DNA of 64,000 bases, taken from positions 62,001 through 126,000 of the forward strand of contig BPGW01000007.1 of NCBI GenBank assembly GCA_026003235.1, written 5' to 3'. This DNA is from Bacteroidia bacterium. GTDB lineage: Bacteria; Bacteroidota; Bacteroidia; SpSt-205. The notes under the pieces are model-generated. The model made no database searches and had not been told where the DNA came from. It saw only the letters and a program-made list of their open reading frames with translations. This document shows, in pieces, positions 52,969 through 62,053 of the stretch. The stretch's first letter is position 1, and every line of letters starts with the position of its first letter. A program made the position numbers and the translations under genes.

Positions 52969-54177
52969 TCAGAATGGACGCCCCACCCGCACCATGGCGC
53001 AGCGGAAGCCCACCGTCGCAGAAGCCGAGTCGGCATGCAAATAGCGACGGGCTCCACAGGTCACGTAGTACGCAATATCGGCCCAAGAGCCTCCTCGGTA
53101 CACCTTCGCCGCATCCGCGCCCAGGTCAGGCCATACCCCTCCTCCGCCTCCTTGGCCAGCTTGAGCCAGCGCTTTGGGGCTATACAGAAGGCTGGTCTTA
53201 GGATCGTAGTCATCGTCATACTGGAATTGGTCTTTTTCCACCTTACCGCGACGACGATGGGGGTTAAGGTCCTCGGCGTCTTCGTAGTTCAGGACCCGGT
53301 AGGTGTCTTCTGTCCACTCCGCCACGTTGCCTGCCATGTTGTAAAGACCGAAGTCATTGGGGTAGAAGGCCTTAACGGGTGCCGGGATCATGTAGGCGTC
53401 ATTGAGGCCTTCGTATAGAAGAGAGCCTCCTTTGTTGGAACGGCCGGCATAATCACCGCGCCCTCGCTTGAAGTTGAGTCGGAACCGCCCTTTCATATCC
53501 CGCAGGCTACGCCCCTCCCAAGGGTACAGCTCTTGCTCGTACCCCGCTCGGGCGGCGTATTCCCATTCGGCTTCGGTAGGCAGCCGATAATCCGGATAGA
53601 GAATGGCTTCCGGGTCGCGATCGGTTAGCTGTTTGTTGACGATGGCGGTACGCCAGGCGGCAAATTCACGCGCTTGGTGCCAGTTTACCCCCACCACCGG
53701 ATACATGTGGTAGCCTTCGTGCTGGAAGTAGTAGCGCACATACGGGTCGTTGTACGCCATTTCCCGAAACCACACCGTGGTATCAGGATACAGGAGCTGA
53801 GCTTTTTGATCGCCTGAGTCCTTCTGCACATAGAAAAGAAACTGCTTGTACTCCACATTAGGGACCTCGGTTTCATCCATGTAGAAGCTGGCCACCGTGA
53901 CTTGGCGTACTCGGGCGTTGTGTTCGTAGTCAAGGTCTTTCTCGGTACCGCCCATGTGGAAGGTTCCCCCTTCAATGAGGACGAGGCCTGGCGCCGGCGG
54001 CATCTCACGATACCGCTTGACATAGAAGCCTTCACCACCGCTTTTACGAGCAAACTTGAGGCCCGTCAGGCGGCTGGTGGAACCGGGATCCTCCAGATCA
54101 CCTTTTCCTCCGCAGGCAGGAAGGGCCAGGAGCCCAACTGCGCCGATAAGCACGGCAGGTATCCACTTTTTAGCCAT
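52969..54177 (-). CDS. GldK/GldJ-type SUMF1-fold lipoprotein of T9SS/gliding
   Basis: Outer-membrane lipoprotein related to formylglycine-generating enzyme. In T9SS, GldK/PorK forms the periplasmic ring and GldJ supports gliding. The start MAKKWIPAVLIGAVGLLALPAC gives a lipobox Cys. SUMF1-fold motifs are LIEGGTFHMGGTEKD, FYMDETEVPNVEYKQF, YRLPTEAEWEYAARAG, GLYNMAGNVAEWTED, YRGGSWAD and GFRCAMVRVG. The segment YKQFLFYVQKDS looks closer to GldK. ATG 54183 is an alternative start 6 bases upstream. gldL, gldM and gldN do not follow; a terminator does. Confidence 0.85.
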   Translation of the reverse strand: MAKKWIPAVLIGAVGLLALPACGGKGDLEDPGSTSRLTGLKFARKSGGEGFYVKRYREMPPAPGLVLIEGGTFHMGGTEKDLDYEHNARVRQVTVASFYMDETEVPNVEYKQFLFYVQKDSGDQKAQLLYPDTTVWFREMAYNDPYVRYYFQHEGYHMYPVVGVNWHQAREFAAWRTAIVNKQLTDRDPEAILYPDYRLPTEAEWEYAARAGYEQELYPWEGRSLRDMKGRFRLNFKRGRGDYAGRSNKGGSLLYEGLNDAYMIPAPVKAFYPNDFGLYNMAGNVAEWTEDTYRVLNYEDAEDLNPHRRRGKVEKDQFQYDDDYDPKTSLLYSPKALAQAGQGGGGGVWPDLGADAAKVYRGGSWADIAYYVTCGARRYLHADSASATVGFRCAMVRVGRPF

Positions 54178-54186
54178 AGGCATGCG

Positions 54187-54194
54187 CAAAGGTA
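54187..54194 (-). promoter_or_regulatory. -7 promoter box for the GldK/J gene
   Basis: TACCTTTG on the minus strand, 9 bases before ATG 54177 and 3 before ATG 54183. Confidence 0.7.
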
Positions 54195-54203
54195 AGGGTT
54201 TCT

Positions 54204-55184
54204 CTAAAATCTCGGACAGGGGTAGTTTCGGCGGTGCTTCATCCCGTAGCGCCGCTCTTTGTCAAACTCCATCACCAGAGACACCTCGTGCGAACCGGCT
54301 GAGATGCGGTTGGTGAGGGAGGAGATGGTGTAGTCGTACGAATAGCCTACCCGAAACATCCCCTTCTGCAGGCCTATCAGCCCGATCACCGCATCCTGAT
54401 TGCGGTACCACACACCCAGCACCACAGGGTCCAAGTTTACATACAGCCCCAAGTCAAGCTGCTGGAAAGGCTGCTGAATCCGGTACATGATGGCAGGGCC
54501 GACAGACTGGCGTCCTTCTCGGTTGCGGTCTATAGGGATCTGGGCGCCAGCAAAGAAAGTGGCTCGGATCGGCAAACGCGCCGCTGCCGGATTGGACAAG
54601 GAGACGTTGTAGAAGCGCTGTTGCGGCTGCGTGATGTGCATGACCGAGGTACCCACATAGATATACCTATTATAGTATAGCGCCCCCGCGTTGACATCTT
54701 CATGGATGCGGTTCTGGAAGAAATTCCGCTCTTGCGTAGGCAAAACGAAGCCCGCATTCGGATCGATCTGGTCCGGGAAACGCAACCGGAAAAAGTCTAT
54801 GCTGGCTTGCATGATCCCCCCTGACAGGCCAAGGCTTAGGGCGCTATACTTGCTCAGCTCAATGTGCAAGGCGTAGCTCAGCAGGACATTGAGTTTGGTG
54901 AGGTTCCCTTCGCCTGCTTGATCGGCCATAAAGGCGAGTCCTAAGCCGTTGCGGACCCGGCCAAAAAAGATAGGCTGGTCATACGCCGCGGCGAAGGTGC
55001 GGTAGTACCCTGGAATGGCCGTCCATTGCATACGATAAGCCAGCGCAAGACGAGGCCCCTCCGTAATCCCTGTAAACGCCGGCGAAAGGATGACCTGGTT
55101 CGCATAAAACTGGGAAAACTGAGGGTCCTGCGCCCACCCAAGGCTAAGCCCCAGCCAGAGAGAGAAGCGAGCGTACTTCCACAT
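54204..55184 (-). CDS. Type IX secretion system outer membrane protein PorP/SprF family
   Basis: Beta-barrel of 326 residues. The N-terminus MWKYARFSLWLGLSLGWAQ is a signal peptide. QDPQFSQFYANQVILSPAFTG is split here as the family signature QFYAN...LNPA-like motif near the start of the mature protein. Later RVGYSYDYTISSL and GSHEVSLVMEFD are also typical. PorP/SprF proteins help attach T9SS cargo such as adhesins to the cell surface. ATG 55184 is preceded by TATATTTG at an 18-base gap. The next gene downstream is GldK/J, recalling the porP-porK order. Confidence 0.9.
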   Translation of the reverse strand: MWKYARFSLWLGLSLGWAQDPQFSQFYANQVILSPAFTGITEGPRLALAYRMQWTAIPGYYRTFAAAYDQPIFFGRVRNGLGLAFMADQAGEGNLTKLNVLLSYALHIELSKYSALSLGLSGGIMQASIDFFRLRFPDQIDPNAGFVLPTQERNFFQNRIHEDVNAGALYYNRYIYVGTSVMHITQPQQRFYNVSLSNPAAARLPIRATFFAGAQIPIDRNREGRQSVGPAIMYRIQQPFQQLDLGLYVNLDPVVLGVWYRNQDAVIGLIGLQKGMFRVGYSYDYTISSLTNRISAGSHEVSLVMEFDKERRYGMKHRRNYPCPRF

Positions 55185-55202
55185 ACGAAGCGAGTTTCGG
55201 GG

Positions 55203-55210
55203 CAAATATA
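55203..55210 (-). promoter_or_regulatory. -7 promoter box for porP/sprF
   Basis: TATATTTG on the minus strand, 18 bases before ATG 55184, so this message should have a short leader. Confidence 0.6.
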
Positions 55211-55262
55211 GGTAAAAGGGACCTTCGCGCTACCAGAGAAAAAGGGAACACCCTTTTCCTTT

Positions 55263-57149
55263 TTACCAGGCCAAGGTCCGGAACTCCACGCGCCGGTTGC
55301 GACGCTGGCCCTCTGGCGTGGCGTTATCTGCGATAGGCCGCTGCTTGCCGTAGCCGACGATGGTGAAGCGGTCTTTAGCCAGCCCCTGCGCCACCAGGTA
55401 ATCCCGCACCGCCAAAGCCCGCTGCCGAGAAAGCTGCATTTCCGATTCAGGCAGGCTGGTGCCGTCGGTATGCCCGGCCAGCTCTATGCGAAGGCGAGGG
55501 TTAGCTCGTAAAAAGCGCGCCAGCTCCTCCAGCTGTCCATACGATTCAGGCAGCAGCTTCGCACTACCCTTATCAAAATGCACATAGAAGAGCGGCATTC
55601 GAAGCCCCGGCTTGAGCGCCTCCAACCGAACATCCAACCGATTTTCTCGGTGGGGGCGTGGACGCATTCCTACCTCTTTCCACACATGGCTTGGGGCGTG
55701 TATGCTTAGCCGGATGAGGCCTTCTACGGAGTCCGGCACCACCCATCGGAAAAACCCCGTTGTATCCACCCAGAAGCTATCCAGGAGCTGACCTCCTTCG
55801 GTGCGCACATACACCCAACTTGTATCCACGGGCTTTTCCGGCAGGATATACCCTACCAGCAACGTGGGTCCTTCTGGCTGCAGAGCGGGTGGAGCGGTGG
55901 TGTCAGGATGCCACCACACCACCCAGAAGTCTGCGCTGCCGTAGGTACGCACGCCCAGCTGGTCGCCTGGCGAGGCCGTCGTACCACACCCCACATAAGA
56001 GCCTTCTTCAGCGGGAAAGAGCGCTACCCAACTATCCACATCTTTTCCCCCAAAGGTGTAGCAGAACCGGAGTGAGTCGCTGGCGGGGTCCCAGCGGAGT
56101 GCCCACGCATCATACAAGCCCGCCAGATGGGGAATGAGGCCATTTCGGGAGCTGGTCATGCCCGCCACCAGCCATTCTCCTTCCGGGGTGAGGGATAGCC
56201 GATTGAGCCCCTCATCGCCGGAGCCGCCGCCGCTCCAAGCGGCATAGGCCGCCCCCTCGGGTTGCACCCGCCAGATCACCCCATCCGCCCGCCCATAAGC
56301 GGCTACGCCTTGCGAAAAGCTCGTGCCCGCTATCCAGATCTCCCCCTCTCGGCTAAGCACCCAGCTGTAAGGCTCCTCAAAGTCGCTCCCACCGAAGTTC
56401 CAGCTTCGGCGAAAGGCGCCTTGCCCATTTACTTCCACCAGCCAGATGTCCATTTTACCCAGGGGGTTGCGGATCTGGCCGTCCCGAGAGTCTGAAGCGC
56501 CCACCAGCCAGACTGTATCCGACGACAAAGGGATCACCAGCCGCAAATAGTCGTTTTCTGCCCCTCCAAAAGCGGTGCTACCCAGCAGCTGCCCCGCCAG
56601 GGAAAAGCGCAATAGCCACCCATCCAGGCCGCCGTAAGGCTTAGGATGGAGAAAGGAGTCTTGGGATCCCACTTGGCCCACCACCCATAGCGAACCGTCC
56701 TTATGCAGCCCCACGCCCAGGGCTACGTCGTTGCCCGCCGCCCCCACCGCTTGACTCCAGCGAACCTTACCCAGCGGATCAAGGCACACCAGGTAAGCAT
56801 CCTTTTTGCCGTGGGAAAGCTCGGGCGAGTCGGTCCATCCCACCAACACCAGCCCTTTATCCGGCAAGACAAGCGCATCGGTCAGTTCCTCATCGCCCCG
56901 CCCCCCATAGGTGGCGTGCCAGAGAAGCTCCCCCCGTCGGTCTACGCGAACTACCCAAAAGTCTGCATCGTAGCCCTGCCGCTTGAGAAGGCCGTCTCGG
57001 GATCGGGTGTGCCCCACTAGCCAATAGCCCGCCTCGTCCTGAAAAGCCCGTACCATCACATCCGCCATAGACCCCCCATATACACGCTGGTTGTAAATGG
57101 TCTGGCTGCAAGCGACCGTCAGGCTAACGCACGCTGCGAGCCACCTCAT
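55263..57149 (-). CDS. Beta-propeller-like protein with C-terminal OmpA domain, exported
   Basis: 628 residues from ATG 57149. The N-terminus (MRWLAACVSLTVACS) is a signal peptide, possibly a lipoprotein one. Seven to eight repeats of about 50 residues follow, with a DFWVVRVDRRGELLWHATYG / DEELTDALVLPDKGLVLVG style, typical of SBBP-type propellers. A short beta-sandwich (about 420-500) leads to an OmpA domain with IELAGHTDGTS and ALAVRDYLVAQGL. It is therefore tethered to peptidoglycan and displays a propeller in the periplasm. Beside PorP and GldK/J, a PorE-like T9SS accessory role is possible but inferred. Its start overlaps the ceramidase-like gene by 26 bp. Confidence 0.8.
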   Translation of the reverse strand: MRWLAACVSLTVACSQTIYNQRVYGGSMADVMVRAFQDEAGYWLVGHTRSRDGLLKRQGYDADFWVVRVDRRGELLWHATYGGRGDEELTDALVLPDKGLVLVGWTDSPELSHGKKDAYLVCLDPLGKVRWSQAVGAAGNDVALGVGLHKDGSLWVVGQVGSQDSFLHPKPYGGLDGWLLRFSLAGQLLGSTAFGGAENDYLRLVIPLSSDTVWLVGASDSRDGQIRNPLGKMDIWLVEVNGQGAFRRSWNFGGSDFEEPYSWVLSREGEIWIAGTSFSQGVAAYGRADGVIWRVQPEGAAYAAWSGGGSGDEGLNRLSLTPEGEWLVAGMTSSRNGLIPHLAGLYDAWALRWDPASDSLRFCYTFGGKDVDSWVALFPAEEGSYVGCGTTASPGDQLGVRTYGSADFWVVWWHPDTTAPPALQPEGPTLLVGYILPEKPVDTSWVYVRTEGGQLLDSFWVDTTGFFRWVVPDSVEGLIRLSIHAPSHVWKEVGMRPRPHRENRLDVRLEALKPGLRMPLFYVHFDKGSAKLLPESYGQLEELARFLRANPRLRIELAGHTDGTSLPESEMQLSRQRALAVRDYLVAQGLAKDRFTIVGYGKQRPIADNATPEGQRRNRRVEFRTLAW

Positions 57150-58734
57150 ACGTAAATAAAAGCCGTTTAGCCTGGTCTATGGAAAGATAAGGCGGTTCGG
57201 GAGCCTCCGAACCTTTTCCTTGCAGGAGTTCGGAGAGGACTTTTTCCACGGCGGCGAGCTGAAACTTACCAAAATGGGTATGTCCTCCCTCGTAACGCTG
57301 GTACTGGTACTCCCAGTAGGTCGTGAGATAGCCGGCGTAGCCATTGCTGTAACCTTGGATAACCAGGTGCTGAACCCCCAAGGGAGCCAGAAGGGGGGCA
57401 AGTCGTTCTTTCAGAAGGTGGCCTGCCATGGTGGTAGGCTCCATGGGGAGGGCCACAATAGCCAGGGAGCCTACCTGCCATAGTTGCACGGGCAGCACCT
57501 GCGGAGTCAAGGGAAGAGGAACGTACTTGCCTCGCTGACGCCCCAGCCAGTGTAGGTATTTGACCACGGGATCGGCTGGCGGAAGGGGCAAAGTATCCCA
57601 GCGCCTCGTGCCAAAAATCCGCTTAGACACGCTCTCAATGAGCAGGGGCTTGGTGCCGTGGATGGGCGGATCGGTAAGCCCACGCAATCGGGCCAGGATG
57701 GCTATCAGACGCACCCACTCTTGGGGAACGCCCCCACCCTCCGCCGTGCCGCCGAGGAAGGCGGGCCCTATAGCACCCGGACCCGTGCGCCCTTTGCCCA
57801 GTCCCCGCGTGTAGGGCTCCTCCACTTGGACCGCAGAGAAGTCTACCCATCGCCACCACGAGCGAAGCACAGGCGGCAAAACCTGGCCGGATTGTTTCGC
57901 CAGATGGATGGCCATTTCCGCTTGGTAGCGACCCAGAAGACGGCGATTCTCAAAAGGGTTGGGTGTAGGGCCCCGTCGCACGCGCAAACCCGGGAAGGTA
58001 AAATGATTGGGCGTCACATCTCCAGCGGTAGTTTGCGCAAAGGCGGCCACAATGCCCTCCTCCTCGCACAGTTCGGCTGCATAACCCTTGTGATCGGAAG
58101 AGATACAGCGCGTCTCCTCTTGAATGCTGGTGGTGTGCGTGCCAAACCAGTTGATGAAGTGTCCAGCGGGCCGCACAGTAAGCTGGTACGCCGTGCGATC
58201 GACAGCCAGTTCGGGGCGATCTGTCCAAGCGGTGGGGTTTTTCAAGAACGCCGGAAGAGCCCGATTGAAGGCGAGGGGCACCTCAGGCGGAAAGGCCTCG
58301 TAAGCAAAGACAAGCTCCGCCGGCTGAAGGTGCTGGTAGGCTTTCTGGGCGGCTTCCACGACCCCGCTTACATATCGTTCAAAGACGCCGGCATGAAAGC
58401 CTGGGGTATTGAGGTGGTACAATAGGTGATGCGAATAGCCCCCAGGCGCTGCGTGGGTGTGGTTGGCGGTAAGCAGAAGGTGCGCAGGTTCCAGCGTGGG
58501 GAAAAGGGCCTTCAAGCGTCGGAAAGCCTCTTGCCAGAGCGCCACCGAAACAAAACAGATGTCCAGTTCCACCCAGAAGTGAGGGCTGCCATCGCCTGCC
58601 TGCAGGCAAAAAGCCCGAGCGTAGAGTTGGGATTCCACGGTGTGCGCGACGTGCCGGGAATTTCCCCAGCCCATCAGTCCAATGCCCGGCTCAAAGTAGG
58701 TGATGAGGGCCCGAGCAGCTCCGGCTTTCCACAC
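57124..58734 (-). CDS. Neutral/alkaline ceramidase-like hydrolase
   Basis: 536 residues related to neutral ceramidase, which cleaves ceramide to sphingosine and fatty acid. Family segments: AARALITYFEPGIGLMGWGN, the zinc-site region LLLTANHTHAAPGG, NWFGTHTTS, and CISSDHKGYAAEL with the position of the nucleophile serine. No signal peptide is seen, unlike secreted ceramidases, so it may be cytoplasmic. Substrate may differ from ceramide. The start is GTG 58734, 4 bases after TAGATTTG. Divergent from mfd. Confidence 0.8.
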   Translation of the reverse strand: MWKAGAARALITYFEPGIGLMGWGNSRHVAHTVESQLYARAFCLQAGDGSPHFWVELDICFVSVALWQEAFRRLKALFPTLEPAHLLLTANHTHAAPGGYSHHLLYHLNTPGFHAGVFERYVSGVVEAAQKAYQHLQPAELVFAYEAFPPEVPLAFNRALPAFLKNPTAWTDRPELAVDRTAYQLTVRPAGHFINWFGTHTTSIQEETRCISSDHKGYAAELCEEEGIVAAFAQTTAGDVTPNHFTFPGLRVRRGPTPNPFENRRLLGRYQAEMAIHLAKQSGQVLPPVLRSWWRWVDFSAVQVEEPYTRGLGKGRTGPGAIGPAFLGGTAEGGGVPQEWVRLIAILARLRGLTDPPIHGTKPLLIESVSKRIFGTRRWDTLPLPPADPVVKYLHWLGRQRGKYVPLPLTPQVLPVQLWQVGSLAIVALPMEPTTMAGHLLKERLAPLLAPLGVQHLVIQGYSNGYAGYLTTYWEYQYQRYEGGHTHFGKFQLAAVEKVLSELLQGKGSEAPEPPYLSIDQAKRLLFTYEVARSVR

Positions 58735-58738
58735 CCCA

Positions 58739-58746
58739 CAAATCTA
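58739..58746 (-). promoter_or_regulatory. -7 promoter box for the ceramidase-like gene
   Basis: TAGATTTG on the minus strand, 4 bases before GTG 58734. Confidence 0.65.
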
Positions 58747-58773
58747 CGAGGCTGGATATGCGTTTAAGAGGGG

Positions 58774-58781
58774 TACCTTTG
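58774..58781 (+). promoter_or_regulatory. -7 promoter box for mfd-holA
   Basis: TACCTTTG on the plus strand, 8 bases before ATG 58790. Confidence 0.7.
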
Positions 58782-58789
58782 CCTGTCGT

Positions 58790-61700
58790 ATGGAATCCGC
58801 CGAGGCCAGTGTTTGGAAGGCATTGGGGGCCCCTTATCAGGACCGCCTTCAGGAGGTGTGGGAGGCGCCCCGGCCGCTGCATATAGTCGGCCTCAAGGGG
58901 GGAGCTCGCGCTTTTTGGGCCGCCGCCTTGTACAAGACCGCCCGCCGCCCTACGCTCTTTCTGCTGGCCGATGAAGAAGCCGCCCAAAAACTGGCCAGTG
59001 ATTTGCGCTGGCTCTTAGGGTCAGAAGAGCGCATAGCCTTCCTTCCCTCTCGCAGCGAAGCCTCACCTACCCGCCAGCACCTCAGGCAGTTGGAGCAGAC
59101 TTTTCTCCTAAGCCAATGGCTGGAAGGTGGAGCTCAGGCCTTGTGCGCCCCTGTAGAAGTGCTAAGGGAACCCTTTCCTCATCCCGCCCGGTGGACCCAA
59201 CACCGGCTGCGTCTTGAGGTAGGAAGCACGCTGGAGAGAGATTTCCTGCTGGAGCTGCTGACGGTGTACGAGTTCACCGAAACCGACAAGGTGAATAGCC
59301 CTGGGGAGTTTGCCTGGCGAGGCGGCGTGGTGGATGTATTTAGCTATGCGTATCCCCAGCCCCTCCGCTTGCGCCTGGAAGGAGAGACCCTCACCCACAT
59401 TCAGTTTTTCTCCGTAGAGACCCAGCTTTCTCAAGGCGACCTGACTGAAGCGTGGCTTTTGCCCGCCCCCTCTTATCTTGAAGAGCCGCCCAGCGCCTCC
59501 CTTCTTGACTTCCTCACCGAGACAAGCCTCCTTGTCTTGGTAGAAGGGCAAGCCTGCCTGGCCCGGATCCAACGACACCCCTCCGAGTCGCTGGTAGAAC
59601 GCTTCCTTCAGGAGGCCCACAAAGCCATTGAACTGGGCCACGAACCTGCCGTCCCCCCTGCTGCCCGAATTGAGCATCTTACCCATCCCCAGCCCAGCTT
59701 CTCGTCTAACCTGGCTCTTTTGCACGACCACCTGCGCCAACTGCCTGTGGAAAGGCTCTACCTCGTTACCGAGCATCCCCGCCAGCAACTGCGCCTGGAA
59801 CGGCTCCTGGAGCCGGCCTGCTTGCCTTACCTGGTCACTTACCTCCTGGGAAACTTCTCAGAAGGCTTCTACGATCCCGCCCGGAAGGAGGCCTTCTACA
59901 CCGACCACCAGATCTTCCGTCGGACGTACGCCCCTTCTGTGCACCGCAGCTTCCGCCGCAGTGAAGCGCTGGTCCTGCGAGAACTCTACGAGCTCAAGGC
60001 AGGGGATATAGTCGTGCATCGCCGCTATGGCATCGCAAGGTTTGGGGGGCTGGTGACCATACCCCATACCGACCCTCCCCAAGAAGGCGTCAAACTCTAC
60101 TTTGCGGACGACGCCGTCTTGTATGTACCTGTAACGCAGCTTCAGGAGATAGGTCGCTATAGGGCCCCGACGGACGAGCCTCCTCGCCTGAGTCGGCTGG
60201 GCGCATCAGACTGGCAACGCACCACCGAACGCGTGCGAAAAAGGCTGCACGAATTGGCCGTGGATCTGGTGCGGTTGTATGCGCGGCGGCGCCTTCTGCC
60301 AGGCTATGCCTTTGGCCCCGACACGCTACAACAGCTGGCCATGGAGAGCCGCTTCCCCTACGAGGAGACCCCCGACCAGCTCCAGGCTACGCAGGAAATC
60401 AAAAAAGCCATGGAAAGCCCCCATCCTATGGACCACCTGCTGTGTGGGGACGTGGGCTTTGGCAAGACCGAAGTAGCGCTGCGAGCCGCCTTCAAAGCTA
60501 CCCAGGAAGGCAAGCAGGTGGCGCTGCTGGCCCCCACCACCGTCTTGGTGATGCAGCACCTACGCACCTTTGAGGCCAGACTGGAAGGGTTTCCTGTCCG
60601 TATAGCCGCCCTAAGCCGCCTCCAAACGGCCCGCCAGCAAAAAGAAATCCTTCAGCAGCTTGCCAAGGGCGAAATAGACATCCTGATTGGCACCCACCGC
60701 CTTCTATCGGACGATGTGCAGTTTCGCGACCTGGGCCTTCTCATCATTGACGAAGAGCACAAGTTCGGTGTGATGGCCAAGGAAAAGCTCCGGGAACGCT
60801 ACCCTACCGTAGACACCCTCTCCATGAGCGCTACGCCGATTCCCCGCACGCTGCAGATGGCCCTGAGTGGGATACGGGACATCTCGCTCATCACGACCCC
60901 TCCTCCCAACCGCCTGCCTGTCCAGACGTACGTAAAGCCCTTCTCTTGGGAGCTTGTCCAAGAGGCCTTGACCCGCGAACTGGACCGAGGGGGCCAGGCG
61001 TTTTTCGTGCACAATAACATTGCCGAGCTGCCTGGACTGACCCATAAGCTCCAATCGCTCCTCCCCCAAGCCGAGATCGCTTTCGTGCACGCTCGCATGC
61101 CAAGCCGCCAAGTAGAAGACCTCCTGCTGGCCTTTATCTATCAGCAAATAGACGTTTTGGTCACCACGAACTTGGTTGAGTCGGGGTTAGACATCCCTAA
61201 CGCCAACACCATTTTGGTGCACCATGCGCACCGCTTTGGGCTAAGTGACCTTCATCAGTTGAGGGGCCGGGTGGGCCGCAGCGGCCGCCAGGCCTACTGT
61301 TATTTCCTCGTGCCGGGACTCCATCACCTAAGCCCGGAGGCTTTGCGGCGCCTCCAAGCCCTGGAAGAGTTCACCGACCTGGGGAGCGGGTTCCAGATTG
61401 CCTTGCGAGACCTGGAGATCCGGGGGGCAGGGAATTTCTTTGGGCGCGAGCAGAGCGGCTTCATAGCCGACATTGGGTACGACTTGTACCAGCAATTCCT
61501 GGAGGAAGCCATCGCCCGTATCCAAGAAGAGGAAGGGCTAACCCTCCCCGCCCGAGCGCCTTCTACCCCTCCCGCGGTGTGCAGCATAGAAGTAGACTGG
61601 GAGGCGCGCTTGCCGGAGAGCTGGATTCCGTACCCGGCCACCCGACTGGAGGTCTACCAGCGCTTCAGCCAAGTGCGCAACGAAGAGGAGCTCAAGGCCT

Positions 61701-62053
61701 TCCTGCGGGAGCTGTTAGACCGGTTTGGTTCTCTCCCGCCTCAGGTCCTCCTTCTGGCGGATGTCCTGCGCCTGCGCTGGATAGGGGAAGCGCTGGGCCT
61801 GCCTTTCCTCCGCGTGCGCAAGCAGAAGGCCCGCTTTTCCCTGGGGGCTGAGACAAACCTCTCCTCCTTGTTGACTTACCTGGAATCGCTGCGTCCCCGC
61901 TACACTTACCACCTGGCCCCAGACGGAGAACGGCTGGAAGTCCACCTTTCGCCCATCGCTTCAGCCAAAGAACTTCTGGCCCTTCTTGAGGGCCTCAAGG
62001 AAGCCCTCCAACCGCAAACTGCCCATGATTTGGGTCCTGTACGGAACGGATAG
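58790..62053 (+). CDS. mfd: Transcription-repair coupling factor Mfd
   Basis: Removes stalled RNA polymerase and recruits UvrA to lesions. The N-terminal UvrB-homology module (about 1-330) includes VNSPGEFAWRGGVVDVFSY. The RNA polymerase-interacting domain has GDIVVHRRYGIARFGGL. The RecG-like translocase shows LLCGDVGFGKTEVALRA (Walker A) and LIIDEEHKFGV (DEEH box), then TTNLVESGLDIPNANT and LRGRVGRSGRQAY. The C-terminal domain follows. 1087 residues from ATG 58790. An in-frame ATG at 58700 would overlap the divergent gene and its promoter. Confidence 0.96.
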   Translation: MESAEASVWKALGAPYQDRLQEVWEAPRPLHIVGLKGGARAFWAAALYKTARRPTLFLLADEEAAQKLASDLRWLLGSEERIAFLPSRSEASPTRQHLRQLEQTFLLSQWLEGGAQALCAPVEVLREPFPHPARWTQHRLRLEVGSTLERDFLLELLTVYEFTETDKVNSPGEFAWRGGVVDVFSYAYPQPLRLRLEGETLTHIQFFSVETQLSQGDLTEAWLLPAPSYLEEPPSASLLDFLTETSLLVLVEGQACLARIQRHPSESLVERFLQEAHKAIELGHEPAVPPAARIEHLTHPQPSFSSNLALLHDHLRQLPVERLYLVTEHPRQQLRLERLLEPACLPYLVTYLLGNFSEGFYDPARKEAFYTDHQIFRRTYAPSVHRSFRRSEALVLRELYELKAGDIVVHRRYGIARFGGLVTIPHTDPPQEGVKLYFADDAVLYVPVTQLQEIGRYRAPTDEPPRLSRLGASDWQRTTERVRKRLHELAVDLVRLYARRRLLPGYAFGPDTLQQLAMESRFPYEETPDQLQATQEIKKAMESPHPMDHLLCGDVGFGKTEVALRAAFKATQEGKQVALLAPTTVLVMQHLRTFEARLEGFPVRIAALSRLQTARQQKEILQQLAKGEIDILIGTHRLLSDDVQFRDLGLLIIDEEHKFGVMAKEKLRERYPTVDTLSMSATPIPRTLQMALSGIRDISLITTPPPNRLPVQTYVKPFSWELVQEALTRELDRGGQAFFVHNNIAELPGLTHKLQSLLPQAEIAFVHARMPSRQVEDLLLAFIYQQIDVLVTTNLVESGLDIPNANTILVHHAHRFGLSDLHQLRGRVGRSGRQAYCYFLVPGLHHLSPEALRRLQALEEFTDLGSGFQIALRDLEIRGAGNFFGREQSGFIADIGYDLYQQFLEEAIARIQEEEGLTLPARAPSTPPAVCSIEVDWEARLPESWIPYPATRLEVYQRFSQVRNEEELKAFLRELLDRFGSLPPQVLLLADVLRLRWIGEALGLPFLRVRKQKARFSLGAETNLSSLLTYLESLRPRYTYHLAPDGERLEVHLSPIASAKELLALLEGLKEALQPQTAHDLGPVRNG

